From Valencia hispanica (taxonomy: Eukaryota; Chordata; Actinopteri; Cyprinodontiformes; Valenciidae): 64,000 bases of DNA. The translations under genes and the position numbers were made by a program. The stretch is from assembly GCA_963556495.2 (NCBI GenBank), contig OY747705.1, positions 37,181,798-37,245,797 of the forward strand, in the 5' to 3' direction. Of the stretch, positions 9,341 to 21,202 are shown piece after piece (the stretch's first letter is position 1; each line of letters begins with the position of its first letter). The notes beneath the pieces are model-generated. The model was given only the letters and a program-made list of their open reading frames with translations, was not told where the DNA came from and made no database searches.

Positions 9341-10211
9341 CTCTTCCTGTGTAATTTCCTCCTACATGGTGCCAGTCTTTTCCCAACGATGCAGCCATAG
9401 CCTGTCCTAATTCATGACCGTTTAACCGGTAGGATTTGACCACATCAACCATATCCTCTGTCCATTTTTCTGGATCCTCCTTATGGCTGGTGATTTGTTC
9501 TACAACCTCTTTAACGTCTTTGAGTGACCATGGTCTAAAAACATATCACGGAGTGCCATCGGCAGATGGTACTTGAATCATAGGGTTAACATCTATTGAG
9601 TTCTCTGGTTCACTCTCATAAGACTTATCCTCAGATTGTTTTGGACCTGACTTCTTTGTAATTCTAAGTCTTTGTTTTATTGTGGTACCATCTGTTTTTT
9701 CTTCAATTGCAAATTGATCTCTTCGAACAGGAGGATATAGACCTTCCCCTAAAGCCCCGGGCTGGTCTGATGGGGGTGTTGGTGGAGGTGCATAAGGTAC
9801 TCCTCCAACAGCCCCAGGGGGGTCTGTCTGGGCTGTAGGTAGAGGTGCATAAGGAGGAGGACACAGTGTGAGTTCGTCACCGAGCTTTTTCATAAGAAAA
9901 GCCTCATCTTTAGAGACTTTGTTGTTGTTTTTTTTCCTGTTTTTTATATTTTGCTTCCTCTTCTCTGTTTCATCAGCCCACACACGTGCTATTTTTAACC
10001 GTGTCTGTTTAAGTTTTTTCTTTTTACCTTTAGCGATAAGTGTTTTTGCTTCGAGAACACATACCAGTTCTTTCCATTGATTTCCTTTAAGTTTCCCGTC
10101 TACTTTATACTTTTTGCGCCATTTTGTCAGAAACTGAAGATTTTCGGGATCCTTTTTATGCATATACTTTGAATCTCCCTCTAATTTGTCGGTGGAAACA
10201 TCGTTTCCCAT
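9341..10211 (-). pseudogene. gag: ERV-B gag: matrix, late domain and start of capsid
   Basis: The ORF from ATG at 10211 runs 221 codons to TGA at 9546. It starts MGNDVS, a Gly-2 myristoylation-type N-terminus with Ser-6 that targets Gag to membranes. A Lys-rich matrix region follows, then a Pro-rich linker with PPPY (9849-9860), a late-domain motif that recruits NEDD4-type ubiquitin ligases for budding. A second similar Pro-rich unit lies beside it. Beyond the TGA the same frame continues with capsid-like sequence (YVFRPWSLKDVKEVVEQI and on to about 9360), so the stop may be a point mutation. Capsid C-terminus and nucleocapsid are lost at the junction with integrase. Confidence 0.88.
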
Positions 10212-11206
10212 CTTTGCGTTGTTTTTATATAACCCTTATTGGGTTCTATTAATTGGTCTGGTAAAGTCTAGTGTTAGAATACCAAATAGTTCTAGGAGGA
10301 TAACGGCAATTATTAATATTAAGATTAAGGTGAATGAAAAAGCAAGAACTATTAAATTAGTCTGTCGAGTTAAAGTTAGTCATTTATTCTTTAATTAATT
10401 AAAATAATTTTTTGGTCATTTATTTGAGATTTTTAATTGTAATCAAATTCTGCTAAAACTGGATCGTATAGTTTTTACTCCAAGTGTCTCTTTTGTGCAA
10501 CTAGATTGAGCCGTCTTATGGCTTTCTTAATCTAAGGATGTGTTGTGTAACCTATAATTCCGCACAGAACGTCTCTTGTAGTGCACGTCAAACCGTACGT
10601 TAACACCGTTAGGTTTCAGGTTGGACTGGCATACATAAAGATTATGTCCTGTGCCTATCTTACTTTACCCACCTGGGGTGCGGTATATCGTTTTGATTCT
10701 GCTGTTTGTGTTTTTACTCCCATACACTGGCGTACTTTATTTCCCAGTGAGGTGGATTGGCTCGCAAACCTATCCCGTTACAACCGTTTCCCAGCAAGGT
10801 GGACCGGTTCGCAAACCTGGTCCGTTACACCCTTTTTCTGAGGTGGACAGGTTCGCAAACCTGTACCGTTACACCCTCTTGCTGTAGTAATTAACGCATT
10901 AATCACTTAAGGATCAACACCTGATATTTTATCAGAGAGGCTAAAGCGTCCTTTAGGCCCAAACAGCAGAATATACCCTGACTATCTTAGAATTGTTTTT
11001 GTTTTGTTTTTTAATGTGAAGGTGCACAAAAAAGACGTACTCACAATCTCTCCTCTAAGCGAGTGATTCAAACCGAATCGATCGCACGGGAGCACGCGCA
11101 GGGGGTCCTCGTGGAAGTTATGCAGCCGGCCAGTGCAGCAATTCAGCGATCTGGACGTCAAGAACAGCCCTTCGACGGAGACCACCAGCGGGAGTGCTCC
11201 GTACGT
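10212..11206 (-). other. ERV-B 5' leader
   Basis: About 1 kb of noncoding leader lies between the primer site and the gag ATG, which is where retroviral packaging signals reside. It holds three tandem stem-loops (10754-10867). Other short ORFs on the plus strand are chance. The AT-rich part at 10212-10540 shows nothing recognised. Confidence 0.7.
10754..10867 (-). repeat. Three tandem stem-loops in the ERV-B leader
   Basis: Three related units occur at 10754-10775, 10801-10823 and 10845-10867, 47 and 44 bases apart. Each has the layout GGTGGA-stem-CGCA loop-stem-CCGTTACA on +; the loop is TGCG on the transcribed strand. The 5' arms (GGATTGGCT, GGACCGGTT, GGACAGGTT) and 3' arms (AACCTATCC, AACCTGGTCC, AACCTGTACC) differ between units but still pair, mostly over 8-9 bp with a single bulge or mismatch. 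In unit 1 a C-A mismatch on + becomes a U-G wobble on the minus transcript, which favours the viral RNA sense. A packaging or dimerisation role is inference. Confidence 0.75.
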
Positions 11207-11221
11207 CGAGTCACGGCACCA
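11207..11221 (-). promoter_or_regulatory. ERV-B primer-binding site, tRNA-His type
   Basis: On the minus strand TGGTGCCGTGACTCG begins three bases after the 5' LTR. It complements the 3' end of vertebrate tRNA-His (...CGAGTCACGGCA plus CCA) over 15 bases, then diverges. This is the site where tRNA primes minus-strand DNA synthesis. Confidence 0.85.
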
Positions 11222-11224
11222 AGA

Positions 11225-11587
11225 TGTTAGGTTAAAAAAGTGGTTGACCTACAATGAATCACACACAAAGGTCGGAGAGAATATGGAGTCAATAAGCTCT
11301 GCAGAGGTAGATGTGGATAATCAGTTCTGCAGAGGGAGACCAGGAAAATACTATAAGGAATGAGCCAACCGTGTCTGTCTGTTCTCAGCCTCCCAGTGTC
11401 ATAGTCTCTGGTCTCTGGTCTCGAAGAGCACCCCCTCTGCAGTCTCTCTTTATTTAGTCACACTTCATTAACATTAAAAGAACAGGATGTCATGCAAATG
11501 ACCATGTGAGTGAAACCAAAATGACATTTAAAAGTACATTAGAAAGACACCCTAAGAAAAAAATATACATTATTATTTTACCTAACA
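11225..11587 (-). repeat. ERV-B 5' LTR
   Basis: This 363-bp copy has the same ends as 7885-8248. By eye it differs by a handful of substitutions and three or four small indels (for example an extra CA near 11263). AATAAA on minus is at 11449-11454. It would drive transcription of the provirus. Confidence 0.95.
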
Positions 11588-11592
11588 CCCAG
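11588..11592. repeat. ERV-B target-site duplication (copy 2)
   Basis: CCCAG matches 7880-7884. Confidence 0.8.
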
Positions 11593-13954
11593 TACAAGTA
11601 ATTACCAGCTTAACAAGGGTGTGAGTGATGTAACAACCAAAAGCCAGAGTGTTTTTATGGACCTTATATTTTATATTTGTTGAGGAGTTAATGAGTGCAT
11701 TAGATGTGTATAAGTGTGATGTCTAACGTTTTTCTTTATATATATTATGACCTCTTATTACAATAAGAGGTCAAAAGAGGGAGATAAAGAGATAAAAATT
11801 CTGTAAATGTTGTATGAGGTCGTACACTTATTTTGGGTGTAAAACTAAGTTTCTTGCCTAACAGGGGTAGCGGAAAAAACATCTGCTTGAGGGGGCCTGT
11901 GACTTTTAAAATTATGTTCCTGCTGTATATATGACTTGTCTGGGGTTCATACAGATTGCACAAAGTTGTTTTATGGGGGTTTAATTCTGCAGTGCATGTG
12001 GAAACACTTAGCAACAGTGCTCAATCAAGAAGAGTGAAGTAAATCACGCGTTGCCTTATGTGAAGAAAGCTTTGACCATTATTCCTGTGAACAAAGATGT
12101 ATGAGGAGAGGGGTTTCATGCCATGGTTCAATAAAAGCTGTGTGCAGCTGTAGTCCCACGCTTAGTTGAGGAGAACTGAGCCCGGCTGCAGACGTCTCGC
12201 TGTTCAGATCTGTAACTGTTGTCTGTTGCTTCTTACTGCTCCTTTTTACAGAAATGAACGAGCACACTGGAAGATGAAACAAGAGCCCGAGAGAGCCCAG
12301 GAGTCACAAAATTAAATTGGTGTCTGTCCGTTTAAGAGAAGCTTTAAATTAGATTGATAAAATTCACTTCCAACAGTTGAAAAATATTTCTTTCAAATAT
12401 GTGAAAGCAATAGTGAGCATAAGTTCTGCACAGAAATTAAAGAGGAAAGTTTATTCCTGGTGTTACAGGTTTAGCCTTGTATGTTGGAGACAGGATGGGG
12501 CAGCAGAGAGTAATGATGGGGGAGAAGAAGAAAGGATAAAGAGTGGGGTGGAAACGAACGGTGAAAGTTTGTTCAAGCTAGTGACTGAGTAAGCTGTAAC
12601 GTTTACATTGCCAAAGAGGTAATGAAGTTCTTAAATGTTGAGCAGCCTTCTCCATCTTTTCCCCTCCGTCAGCTGAGTAGGATCAGACACGAGTTTTGGT
12701 TTACCAGCAACGAGCCGAGATAGACACCGGCTCAGCCTTTCTTCACTAAAGCAAGGGTCTTTAGCGCTGGGACCGGGACGGTAACACTAGCATTGACTGA
12801 CTATTAAGGGATGTAAATATAATTAGTATTGTTAACTTGACATGTATTAATTAGTTATTTAGTTAACATTATCTGCATGCAACAGCACAACTCAACTTAG
12901 GCTGCAGCTTGTTTAGAGGAAAAAAAACTGTCAGAAATGTTTTGCCCTTTCCTGGCAGCTGAAGATGCTGCTCTGCTGCTCTGCTCAGCAGCATCTCCTT
13001 GTCTGTGATTCACTGCTGCCCGCATACGTTACCGTATATTCACAGATTTAACGGCAGGAAAAAAGTGCCGGGGATAGAGGGGACTGACATGGGAAGTGGC
13101 AGGGAACATGTCCAACGCGTACCCCATCTGTTATGCCACTGTTCAGCTGGGCATATGCCCTAATGAGACGCAGGACGGATTGTTTATTTAAAAATCAAGC
13201 ACCACCCGACCATCCATCTGCAATCGCCGAGCAGGCCAGTTCGGCGGCCAGGCAACTAGGAAATGTCCCAACTCTCACAATCGCCAGTCCGCCACAGATT
13301 AAATACATTTTAATTTGGCTGAAGTACACCACTGCCTCCTAGCCGCATTATGGAGCCTTTTCAACACATATCAGCTAGCTTAAATTAACTTTAGAGTGTA
13401 TGAGCACTTCCAAAAGCATACAACTGAATACATTAGGGAAAACCGCTTAACTTACCATCTTTCCTGGGCTTCATGCCCTCTGAAGAGCTGCCATGACAGG
13501 ATCTCTCATGTCCAGAGAGACCCGGCGACCATGTTGCCCCTCACCGGTCTTTTAGAGGCCTGCTTGCTACCAAATCTTTTTACAGAAACAATTGACCATA
13601 TGGATTAGAACAAGTAGTTTACTCTACAAATATAATGTGAAGTGTCCAATTATGGTTGCTAAAATTACATTATCAATAAAATAATATTTTCTGAGTGAAG
13701 GAAAACGCAACTGGTCAAACCGTGTTGTGGGCGTGGCCACACTTGCTGTGGATTGTTCGAGAGGCGTAGTTAATTAGCATATCATCCACACATTTAGCTC
13801 ACACATTTAATATAAATATCAATCAAAATAAACATGTTGGTATATGAGGATTTTTGGATGCATTTTGATTTGAAATGTAATAAAAATTTGCTAAATATGA
13901 GAAAATTAGGCTGAATATAAAAAAAAAATTCTGCTAAATATTGAAAATTTTATA
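11593..13954. other. Unassigned flank right of ERV-B
   Basis: No protein family or repeat family is recognised. An AATAAA followed by a pyrimidine-rich end (12128-12250) looks vaguely LTR-like but has no partner. ORFs of 67-89 codons here have no motifs. A run of TA-rich sequence at 13800-13950 leads into the LINE. Confidence 0.35.
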
Positions 13955-15330
13955 CTTGGCTCCCCACCACATCCTCCTCATCTCCCAAATCCAACTCATT
14001 AAACAAGCTGTTAGATAATTTCCTCGTGAAAATCTCAGACATCATTGATTCCATTGCTCCATCTAAAGTGAAAGTAGTCTCAGGTAGAAAGAAGATTCTG
14101 TGGACAAGTGATCCACTGGTACGTAGTGGAAAAAAGGGAGTCTTGACGAGCCGAGAGAAAATGGTGGAAAACTTAACTCCAGGTTCACTGTGAGATCTAC
14201 AAAGAAAGACTGAACAGATATAACTGACGCAATCTGCTGGGATTCCTTAAATAGGAAACTTTTTAACTGATTGGAATGTTTGTATAAATGTATTGAAATG
14301 ACTCCTTGTTAAGTGCCTTGAGATGACATCTGTTGTGAATTGGCGCTATATAAATAAACTTAATTGAATTGAAAATTGAAATATCAGTTAACTTTAAAGA
14401 AAGCTAGGGAAAAAAAAAAGGAAACTTTCTTTCTGAGACTGCCATTGTCAAAGTTTTCAATGACATTCGTATAAACACAGACTGTGGTAGAACTACAGTG
14501 CTGGTTCTGTTGGACCTCGGTGCAGCATTTGACACTGTTGATCAAGATATACTACTGTAACGACTGGAGAGCTGGGTCGGACTCTGGTACAGCGCTTGGC
14601 TGGTTCGAGTCTTACCTAAAGAACAGGGACTTCTTTGTTTCAATAGGAAACTTTTCATCCGAACGAACAGAAATCACATGCGGGGTGCCCCAGGGCTCCA
14701 TGCTGGGGTCTCTCTTATTTAATATCTACATGCTCCCAGTAGCCCAGATTATAATGACCAATAAGATTAGCTACCATAACTATGCGTATGATACCCAGCT
14801 CTACATTACGATGTCACCAGGCAACTTTGAACCCATCCAAACCCTAAGTAAATGCATCGAGCAAATCAATGGATGGTGTGCCATAACTTTCTCCAGCTGA
14901 ACAGAAACAAAACAGAAGTAATTACTTTTGAACCTAAAGAGGAACAATCAACATTCAGCACACAGCTTCAGTTAATACAGCTAGAAACTACTGATCAGGC
15001 CGGGAATCTAGATGTAGTTATAGACTCAGACCTGAACCTCCAGGGTCTCATAAAGACTATAACAAGGTCAGCCTTCTATCACCTGAAGAAAATTTATAGG
15101 ATTAAAAGGACTGATCTCGCAACAGGACCTCAAAAAACTCATCCATGCATTCACCTTTAGTCGGATTGATTACTGCAACAGTGTCTTCACAGGTATGCCT
15201 AAAAAGTCAATTAGACACGCCAGTTCTAAAGTCCTTACACTGGCTCCATGTAGCTCAGAGAATAAACTTAAAAGTACTTTTTACTAGTTTATAAATCGGA
15301 GAAGGAGCTTTCAGTTTCTATGCTCCAGTA
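13955..15330 (+). pseudogene. L2/Maui-like LINE, rearranged fragment
   Basis: Sequence parallels the better L2 copy at 45218-50841. It starts with the region before RT (about 13960-14222), is interrupted by a small repeat (14225-14388), then resumes after a deletion in the RT at about 14437. Visible RT blocks are [20 protein letters not shown] and the Y-ADD-type box, which here reads YAYDTQLY, so one catalytic Asp is replaced by Tyr. Frames change at about 14560, 14890 and 15150. The 3' end is internally deleted and no (CTTGC)n tail is present. L2-clade RTs prime DNA synthesis at the target site; this copy is dead. Confidence 0.85.
14225..14388 (+). repeat. LINE/SINE 3' module with AATTG-type tail
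   Basis: The segment from the GACGCAATCTGCTGGGATTCC-like start to ...GGCGCTATATAAATAAACTT plus TTGAATTGAA inserts into the LINE fragment. It closely matches 62535-62680, and a diverged copy lies at 30043-30135. It appears to be the 3' end of a non-LTR family. Confidence 0.75.
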
Positions 15331-15527
15331 AGTCATTGTATAAATTTTAAAGAGATGCACTGTACACACAGGCATATCCGTAACTAAATGAATAAAACTA
15401 TGAGAAGTGGAAGGTACATTTGATTGATCTTGTGATTGTCACAGGGATGCTGAAGGAGAGTCTTAGAACTGATCTTAAGACCAACAGCCTACTTGAGCCT
15501 TGTTGCTAACCATGTTCACCCTGTTTT

Positions 15528-15895
15528 GATCAGTCTTCTCATGTTCTGATGGCTACTTCCACCAAGATAACACACCATCTCACAAAGCTCAAATCAGCTC
15601 AAGCTGGTTTCTTGAATATGGCAATGAGTTCACAGTACTTCAGTGGCCTCCACAATCATTAGATTTCAATCCAATGGAACAACCTTTGGGTAAGTTGGAA
15701 ATGGAAAGTTTGCACCATGCATCTTCAGCCACCCAATCTACAGCAACTGTATGACGCAATCATGTAAATATGGAACTAAATCTCTGAGGAATGTTCTGAT
15801 GACTTGATTAATCGATGGCACAAAGAATTAAGGCAGTCCTCAACACAAACGGTTGTCTAACACAGTACTAAGAAGGTGTCCCTAGAAAAATTGCA
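15528..15895 (+). pseudogene. Tc1/mariner transposase fragment
   Basis: The C-terminal part of a Tc1-like DDE transposase. In frame from 15548 it reads GYFHQDNTPSHKAQISSSWF, then PPQSLDFNPMEQPLG. These are the HQDNxPxH block with the second catalytic Asp, and the SPDLNPIE-like block with the terminal Glu. The frame then degrades through several stops to about 15890. No inverted repeats were found, so it is an old, end-less fragment. Confidence 0.75.
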
Positions 15896-16699
15896 GGTAA
15901 AAAAAAAGAAATAAATTACAAGCACAAAAACAATAATAATCTGCTGTGCAGTCTTTCCAGTAAACAGCTTTCCATGGAGCAGCTGTGGCCTAAGTGCTTT
16001 GCTTTCCGGAATCTTTTTTATTCAAACACGGAGGTCTCTGCTTACTTGGCCTCTTCCCAGATTCTTCCAGTTACCCCCAAAGATTCAAAACCCACCTTAA
16101 CCTGTCTTTGTCTCAACCTTAGGTCCACCACAACTCCTTCACATTAATCATTACTTTGGCAGAAGGCAAGAAGCAAGCTACATTCACTCTGCCAACACAG
16201 ATTTAGACTGCTTTAATGGCCATCCTATGCAGAGGAAATGTTCCTCAGAGGAAACTGTGGTGGCAGCAGCGATTGACCCAATGTCCCTGCTGTGACAGCA
16301 GTGCGTGAGAGAGGTCCACAGCATGAATGGCAGCAGGCATTTGATTAAAGCTGGGTTTGTAGAAACATGAATAATTCCAGATGAGAGGACTTTTACACTT
16401 GACTTGTGAGATCAGAGGGTGAAGGATCCAAGAGCTTGGAGTGTGGGCCCTGGGAGATCACCACAGTGAGAAATCCATGTGAATTTCTCTAGACTTTTAC
16501 AGAACCAGGATCCATTTTCTCTTTCCTATCGCTCTGATTTGTCAAAGTGTACAACCAACTCACAATTCTGGTGATGCATACCAGGACTGGTGGTTTCAAC
16601 GGGAATTTAAACCTTGAACCTTGGTTTATTTATTTCTTTGTATTGATTTCAGTGCTTTCTCAAGACATTCAGAAAGAGAAAATCACAGCTAAACTTTGA
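15896..16699. other. Unassigned interval
   Basis: Nothing recognisable; no ORF above 60 codons. Confidence 0.3.
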
Positions 16700-17270
16700 G
16701 CATTGGTAATGCATGTCTCAGATCAACTTAAAAACCTTACATACCTCATTAAAAATGGCACACATCTTCATCTAAAGAACATTTCCAGAATACAACTTTT
16801 TTCCCCCCACTTAATCCCATGTGGTGACTTTGAGACTTCAGTTCATGCTTTTATAACCTGTAGAAAATATTACTGTAATGCCATGGTTTTCCTAAAATAA
16901 TTATTATTCCACAACCACTGAACTCAGCTGCAAGAATGCTGATGCAGACCAAAGCTCAAATCACACCAATTCTAAAGACTTTGAATTTGCTATCTTACCA
17001 TCTTAGAATTGATTTTGAGATTCTCCTAATGGTATGTAAAAATGATTGGTCTTAACCTGTGTTATTTATTGGATTTGCTTGTGACTGAAAAGCATTCCTG
17101 GCCCCTTCTGTTGATACCTAAAGACACAAGGTGATTTCTCCTATAATGACCCTAAACTGTGACAGTCATTTTCAGGACCTGATGGCAGCTAGGAGTTGAG
17201 ATGATTTTAAAAGCAAACTAAAGACACATTTATTTATTTTTTGCTTTTATTGAAGTGTATAGTTAATTGT
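16700..17270 (+). pseudogene. Very degraded L2-like LINE 3' coding end
   Basis: Scattered residues match the C-terminus of L2-type ORF2. LKNISRI is at about 16779-16800, an HAFI...YCNA-like stretch at about 16840-16880, and a TKAQITPILKTLNLLSYHLR-type stretch at about 16950-17010 (compare TRTRKVEHITPVLKSLHWLP in the copy at 50139). A KLKTHLF-like end lies near 17215. The copy is old, with many stops. Confidence 0.5.
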
Positions 17271-19865
17271 TATAGTTAAAATTATGTTACTTTATTTCAG
17301 TTTTAGTTATTAACAATTGAGCAAGTATTATACAATCTATTGATGATTTATAATTAAATTTATTCTCATGAACATCTTCAGAAGTGAAAGTTTGCGATTT
17401 GTTTAGCTGTATGTGAAAAAATCTGACTAGACTTACCCTGTTTTTCCACTAAAGAGAATTGAAAAAAATATGCTACACTTTCTATACAATAAAAAGTGTA
17501 TTACAAAGTCAGTGAAGCCATACCATGGTCTTTTTATAAGTTTGGGAAATGATCAAGATTTTTATTGAACTTTGGTTGTTTAATAAGCTTCCATTTAAAG
17601 GGAAGAATTAAGATGAAATAGAACATTTTTCCTCTTTACTATAGAAAATAATCTTTATGAAGTAGACTTTTTTTTCTTGATTTCTCATTTCATCACATCA
17701 TACCTTCCAATATCTCATTAATATGAAAAGTCTTTTTTATTAGTTTAGGGGCATTTATTAGCTCTTCACTGACTCAGCTGAATTTCCATTTATTCTTGTT
17801 CCTTGGAATTTTTTGACACTTGAATAGTCAGTAAACAGCAATTTAAATAGGAATTTTTGAACAGTCAAAACTCAGGGTTAGTTAAAAACTCTACTGGTGT
17901 AATAGGGAATAAAAGTAACTGCAAAAATATTACACTGCAGGCAAAAAATAGTTTAAGGGTTCTAAATATAAGACCCTTAAAACAATGTTTTACATGATCT
18001 TCAAACCACAGTACATATGAGAGTTCTTTCAGTTTAATCAGGCAAACAAAGCAAATTTTTTGCATTCCTCTATCAACAGCAGCACTCCTTTCTCCAAATT
18101 TGTGACCCTCGTTTATTGATTGAGTATACAAGCAGTGCTAGTAAGTAAATCAAAAGAAAACCAATCAAATTCTAGGAAATCCTATCCAAAGTGGGGCGGA
18201 AGAAAATGTTGCAGAGTCTGTTCTTGGAAGATGCTCCCCTTTTCAGTAGCACTAACTCAACATGGTAGTGTGGTCTGCATGGACAGCACATGGAAACATA
18301 GCAATACTAATTAACCCCAAGATAAAAAGAAATTATGTCAAATATGTTAAATGTTAAAAAAGAACTTTTGCTCTGTGAGATTGTGCCTCTTTACCTATCC
18401 TAACTCCTACAAAATTGTGTACATAAACCTTCATATTTTGTTCCTTTAAAATCAATTAACATGAAACTTAAATTGCTTTATTTCTTGCGTGCATTATACA
18501 CACAATGGTATTTCACTTTGCTTAATAACTATCTCAAGGAAAATCTAACTATGGTTTAACTGTTTCCTGCATATTGAATATCTTGAATGTTGCTAGTTTG
18601 GCCCCAGTGGCAATTGTAAGCGTTAACAGACAGACACCACAAACAGATCCCTGGTATCCGATGTTACAATTGCCCCCCCCCCCCCCTTAGAGGACTTAAA
18701 TCGATAAAAGAATAGGATATGGCTTTTTTTTATTTAGATCAGCAACCAATCAGAGAGGAGAACAGTAAGGGGATTTAAAGACCCTAGGGGGTATTTTTCC
18801 TCTACTGGAACCAGTCACTTGAAGAGTTCAAACTTAATGGAAATATCCGATAGCATACCACCACACAAACTTAAAGGGAAAGGAGTCCACTAACATGAAG
18901 CCCTATTTTCTATCACAGAATAAACTGTTTTTATTTATGAAACCAGACTGACTTTGATTTAGACTCTATGCTGGCTGAAGATATACTTCACATCTAGATG
19001 AAAATGAATAGCATACTTTTCTCAAAGAGGGTTTATTTTCCAATATTTTACTAAAAATTGTAGTTCATATAAATGTCTGGATTGAGTTTGATTGCCCAAA
19101 AATTGTAGACTTTTAAAATGGTCTACCCTTATGTTGACAAGCATGATCACTTTAAACAAAGATGTTCTATGTTTTGAGGCACAATTTACAGCCATTGGGA
19201 ACTCTTAGGTTTCAATTTAAAAGAAGCTGAAGCAAAACTTTGCAGGGTGATTGTAGACCAAAGTATTAAAATGTGACCCGATATATCAATGTAAACAAAG
19301 GCAAAGCTTAAATCATGTTGAGTTATTCAAATATTATATACATCCAGTAACACAAAGATAAAAACAACTTGATTTTCTGTTTGTTTCTAACTACTCTGTT
19401 ATATCTTTACATTCCAGATATTTGGCACTAAAGGAGCTGACATCTAAGACTTCCAGGCAGAAACATTTGCAAATAACCAGAAGCACAAGCTAAATTATTT
19501 TCTGTTTGTTTTTACTGGGTCTGTTGGTTATTAATTTGGTTTGGATTCATTCAGTTTTCCAATCTTTTCCCTAATTTATTTGATTATTTAAATGTTGAAT
19601 GAACATAAAAGAGTGAGAAGTACAGATATACGGAACAGATATAAACAATCTTTTTATCAAGATAATGAGTTTAAGTGTTCCATTTTAAACCAAAATAAGT
19701 TGAAATACTTTGGCTGATTTTTGGTCAATATAGCAGTAGGGTGAAGAATACACTTAACATTTTTAACACACAGTAAATATCTAAAGACATCATAAATTCA
19801 CAATATAAGGATAAAATAAGACAGATAATCTACAAGGTAATATTTAAATATCATTGTGGTAAATG
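17271..19865. other. Quiet AT-rich interval
   Basis: No genes or repeat families recognised. A 14-C tract lies at 18673-18686. Confidence 0.4.
18673..18686 (+). repeat. Poly-C tract
   Basis: Fourteen consecutive C residues within otherwise AT-rich sequence. GTTACAATTG just before it is mirrored by CAATTGTAAG at 18611-18620. Confidence 0.9.
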
Positions 19866-20140
19866 GCAAGGTGGTTACCACAGTTGCCTCTCAGCAAAGG
19901 TTACCATTTCCAGTAATTTGTCGGAGTTTCTTTTTTGGGCTTGCATGCTTTGCAAACCCAAAGCCCTTTGGATTTTCTCTTACACTCTAAAGCCATGAAC
20001 ATTTAGTTGTGTGAGCAATAACTTTTCTTTGCTGTGAGTGTGAATGCATGCTGTTTGATTTGTGCTGGCACTGTGACATGTGTATACATTTTTTATGTCC
20101 TCCCTTGTTAGTTAACTGCTGTAAAAGGTTCCAGTCTCTA
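19866..20140 (+). repeat. Degraded SINE-like dispersed repeat
   Basis: The order of short blocks (GGCAAGGTGG..., CAGTTGCCTCTCAGCA, ...GAGTTTC, ...GTGAGTGTGAATGCATG) follows that of the better copy at 21203-21535, with heavy divergence. Confidence 0.45.
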
Positions 20141-21202
20141 CTAAACCATAATCTAGACTAGGCGAATGTAAAAACTGACTGAGTTATTGTATCTGCATAG
20201 TTCTTTGTGTTTTTTATGTGATATTGTGTTGTGTTGGTCGTAAGACACAGATTCCGGTTACTGATTTCACATCAACTTTGACCTAAAAATAGATTTAAAT
20301 TATCTTGTTGCCATGAAGGTCATTCTTACCATTTTGTAGAAAATTGTTCATCAGTTGGCAGGACATAATTTCTTTAGCAACTTGCCATGCAATTTTGTGA
20401 TTTAAAGCAATAACTTACTTATTGCTGAGATTTCCTTGCATTTTTAGAGTGCAACTAGGCAGCACAAAGTGGGACAAGGTTGTATGACAGAGGTACATTT
20501 CTCACCGTACAGTGATTGTGCTAACTTCAAATGGCAGTTTAAAACTGCTTCTTTTGCAACTATAAAGAGAAGATAATTATGTCAAACTGCAAAGATTTCA
20601 TGCGTACAAAGCTGGATTATCAATTACATTTTCTGTTACTTAAACAACTTTTTATCACCAGAGAGTGTGGGAATCTCATAATTTTCAAGTGTTTTAGTTA
20701 AGTGCATGAAAATCCAGAGATATATGGGCTTTCATTCTCTATTTATTTATTTATTTTGAAGCAGCATTTATCTGGGAGATATTGTATCATTAAACAAAAC
20801 AAAAGCTTTTACGAGTTTAAGAATATGCATTTGTAAAAAATAATCTATTACAGTTTTGTGAAAGCCAGAGTGTTTTTGCCCCTAGGATGCAAACATTTCC
20901 ATTAATGCTTGTAAGCAGGACACGGCCTGTACATAAAAGTCCTTTTACTATCCCTGAAAAGAGCATTGCCAGAGGGTGATAAAAAAATAGAAATTACTTT
21001 AGAAATAATCATAGTGATGTTACTAATGTTTGAGTTGGGTCCCAACTTGGGATTCATTACAAACAGCAGCAGAAATATATACTTTACACAAAACAAACTC
21101 TAAAACATGTTTCCCCTAATCTAACAAATGTACATATTTGTAAAAACTGAACATCTGAATTTAGTTGTTGTTTCTTATAATCAGTCTTCTGATTAAAATG
21201 TG
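20141..21202. other. Unassigned AT-rich interval
   Basis: No features recognised. Confidence 0.35.

Larger units (their letters stand above)
7885..11587 (-). mobile_element. ERV-B: complete, internally deleted endogenous retrovirus
   Basis: This provirus on the minus strand is bounded by two directly repeated LTRs (7885-8248 and 11225-11587). The repeated 5-mer CCCAG lies outside both (7880-7884 and 11588-11592). Reading 5' to 3' on minus: 5' LTR, tRNA-His primer site, about 1 kb of leader with three stem-loops, gag N-terminus, integrase remnant, env start, polypurine tract, 3' LTR. Capsid C-terminus, nucleocapsid, protease, RT, RNase H, the integrase core and nearly all of env are absent. 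The LTRs differ at only a few positions by eye, so insertion is fairly recent. It cannot replicate by itself but keeps the cis-acting ends. Confidence 0.93.

Noticed and set aside
10581..10887. Overlapping plus-strand ORFs of 78-86 codons
   Set aside because: They run antisense to the ERV-B leader and owe their length to the tandem hairpin repeat.
12100..12255. LTR-like segment with AATAAA and a pyrimidine-rich end
   Set aside because: No partner LTR, no primer site or polypurine tract, no defined start.
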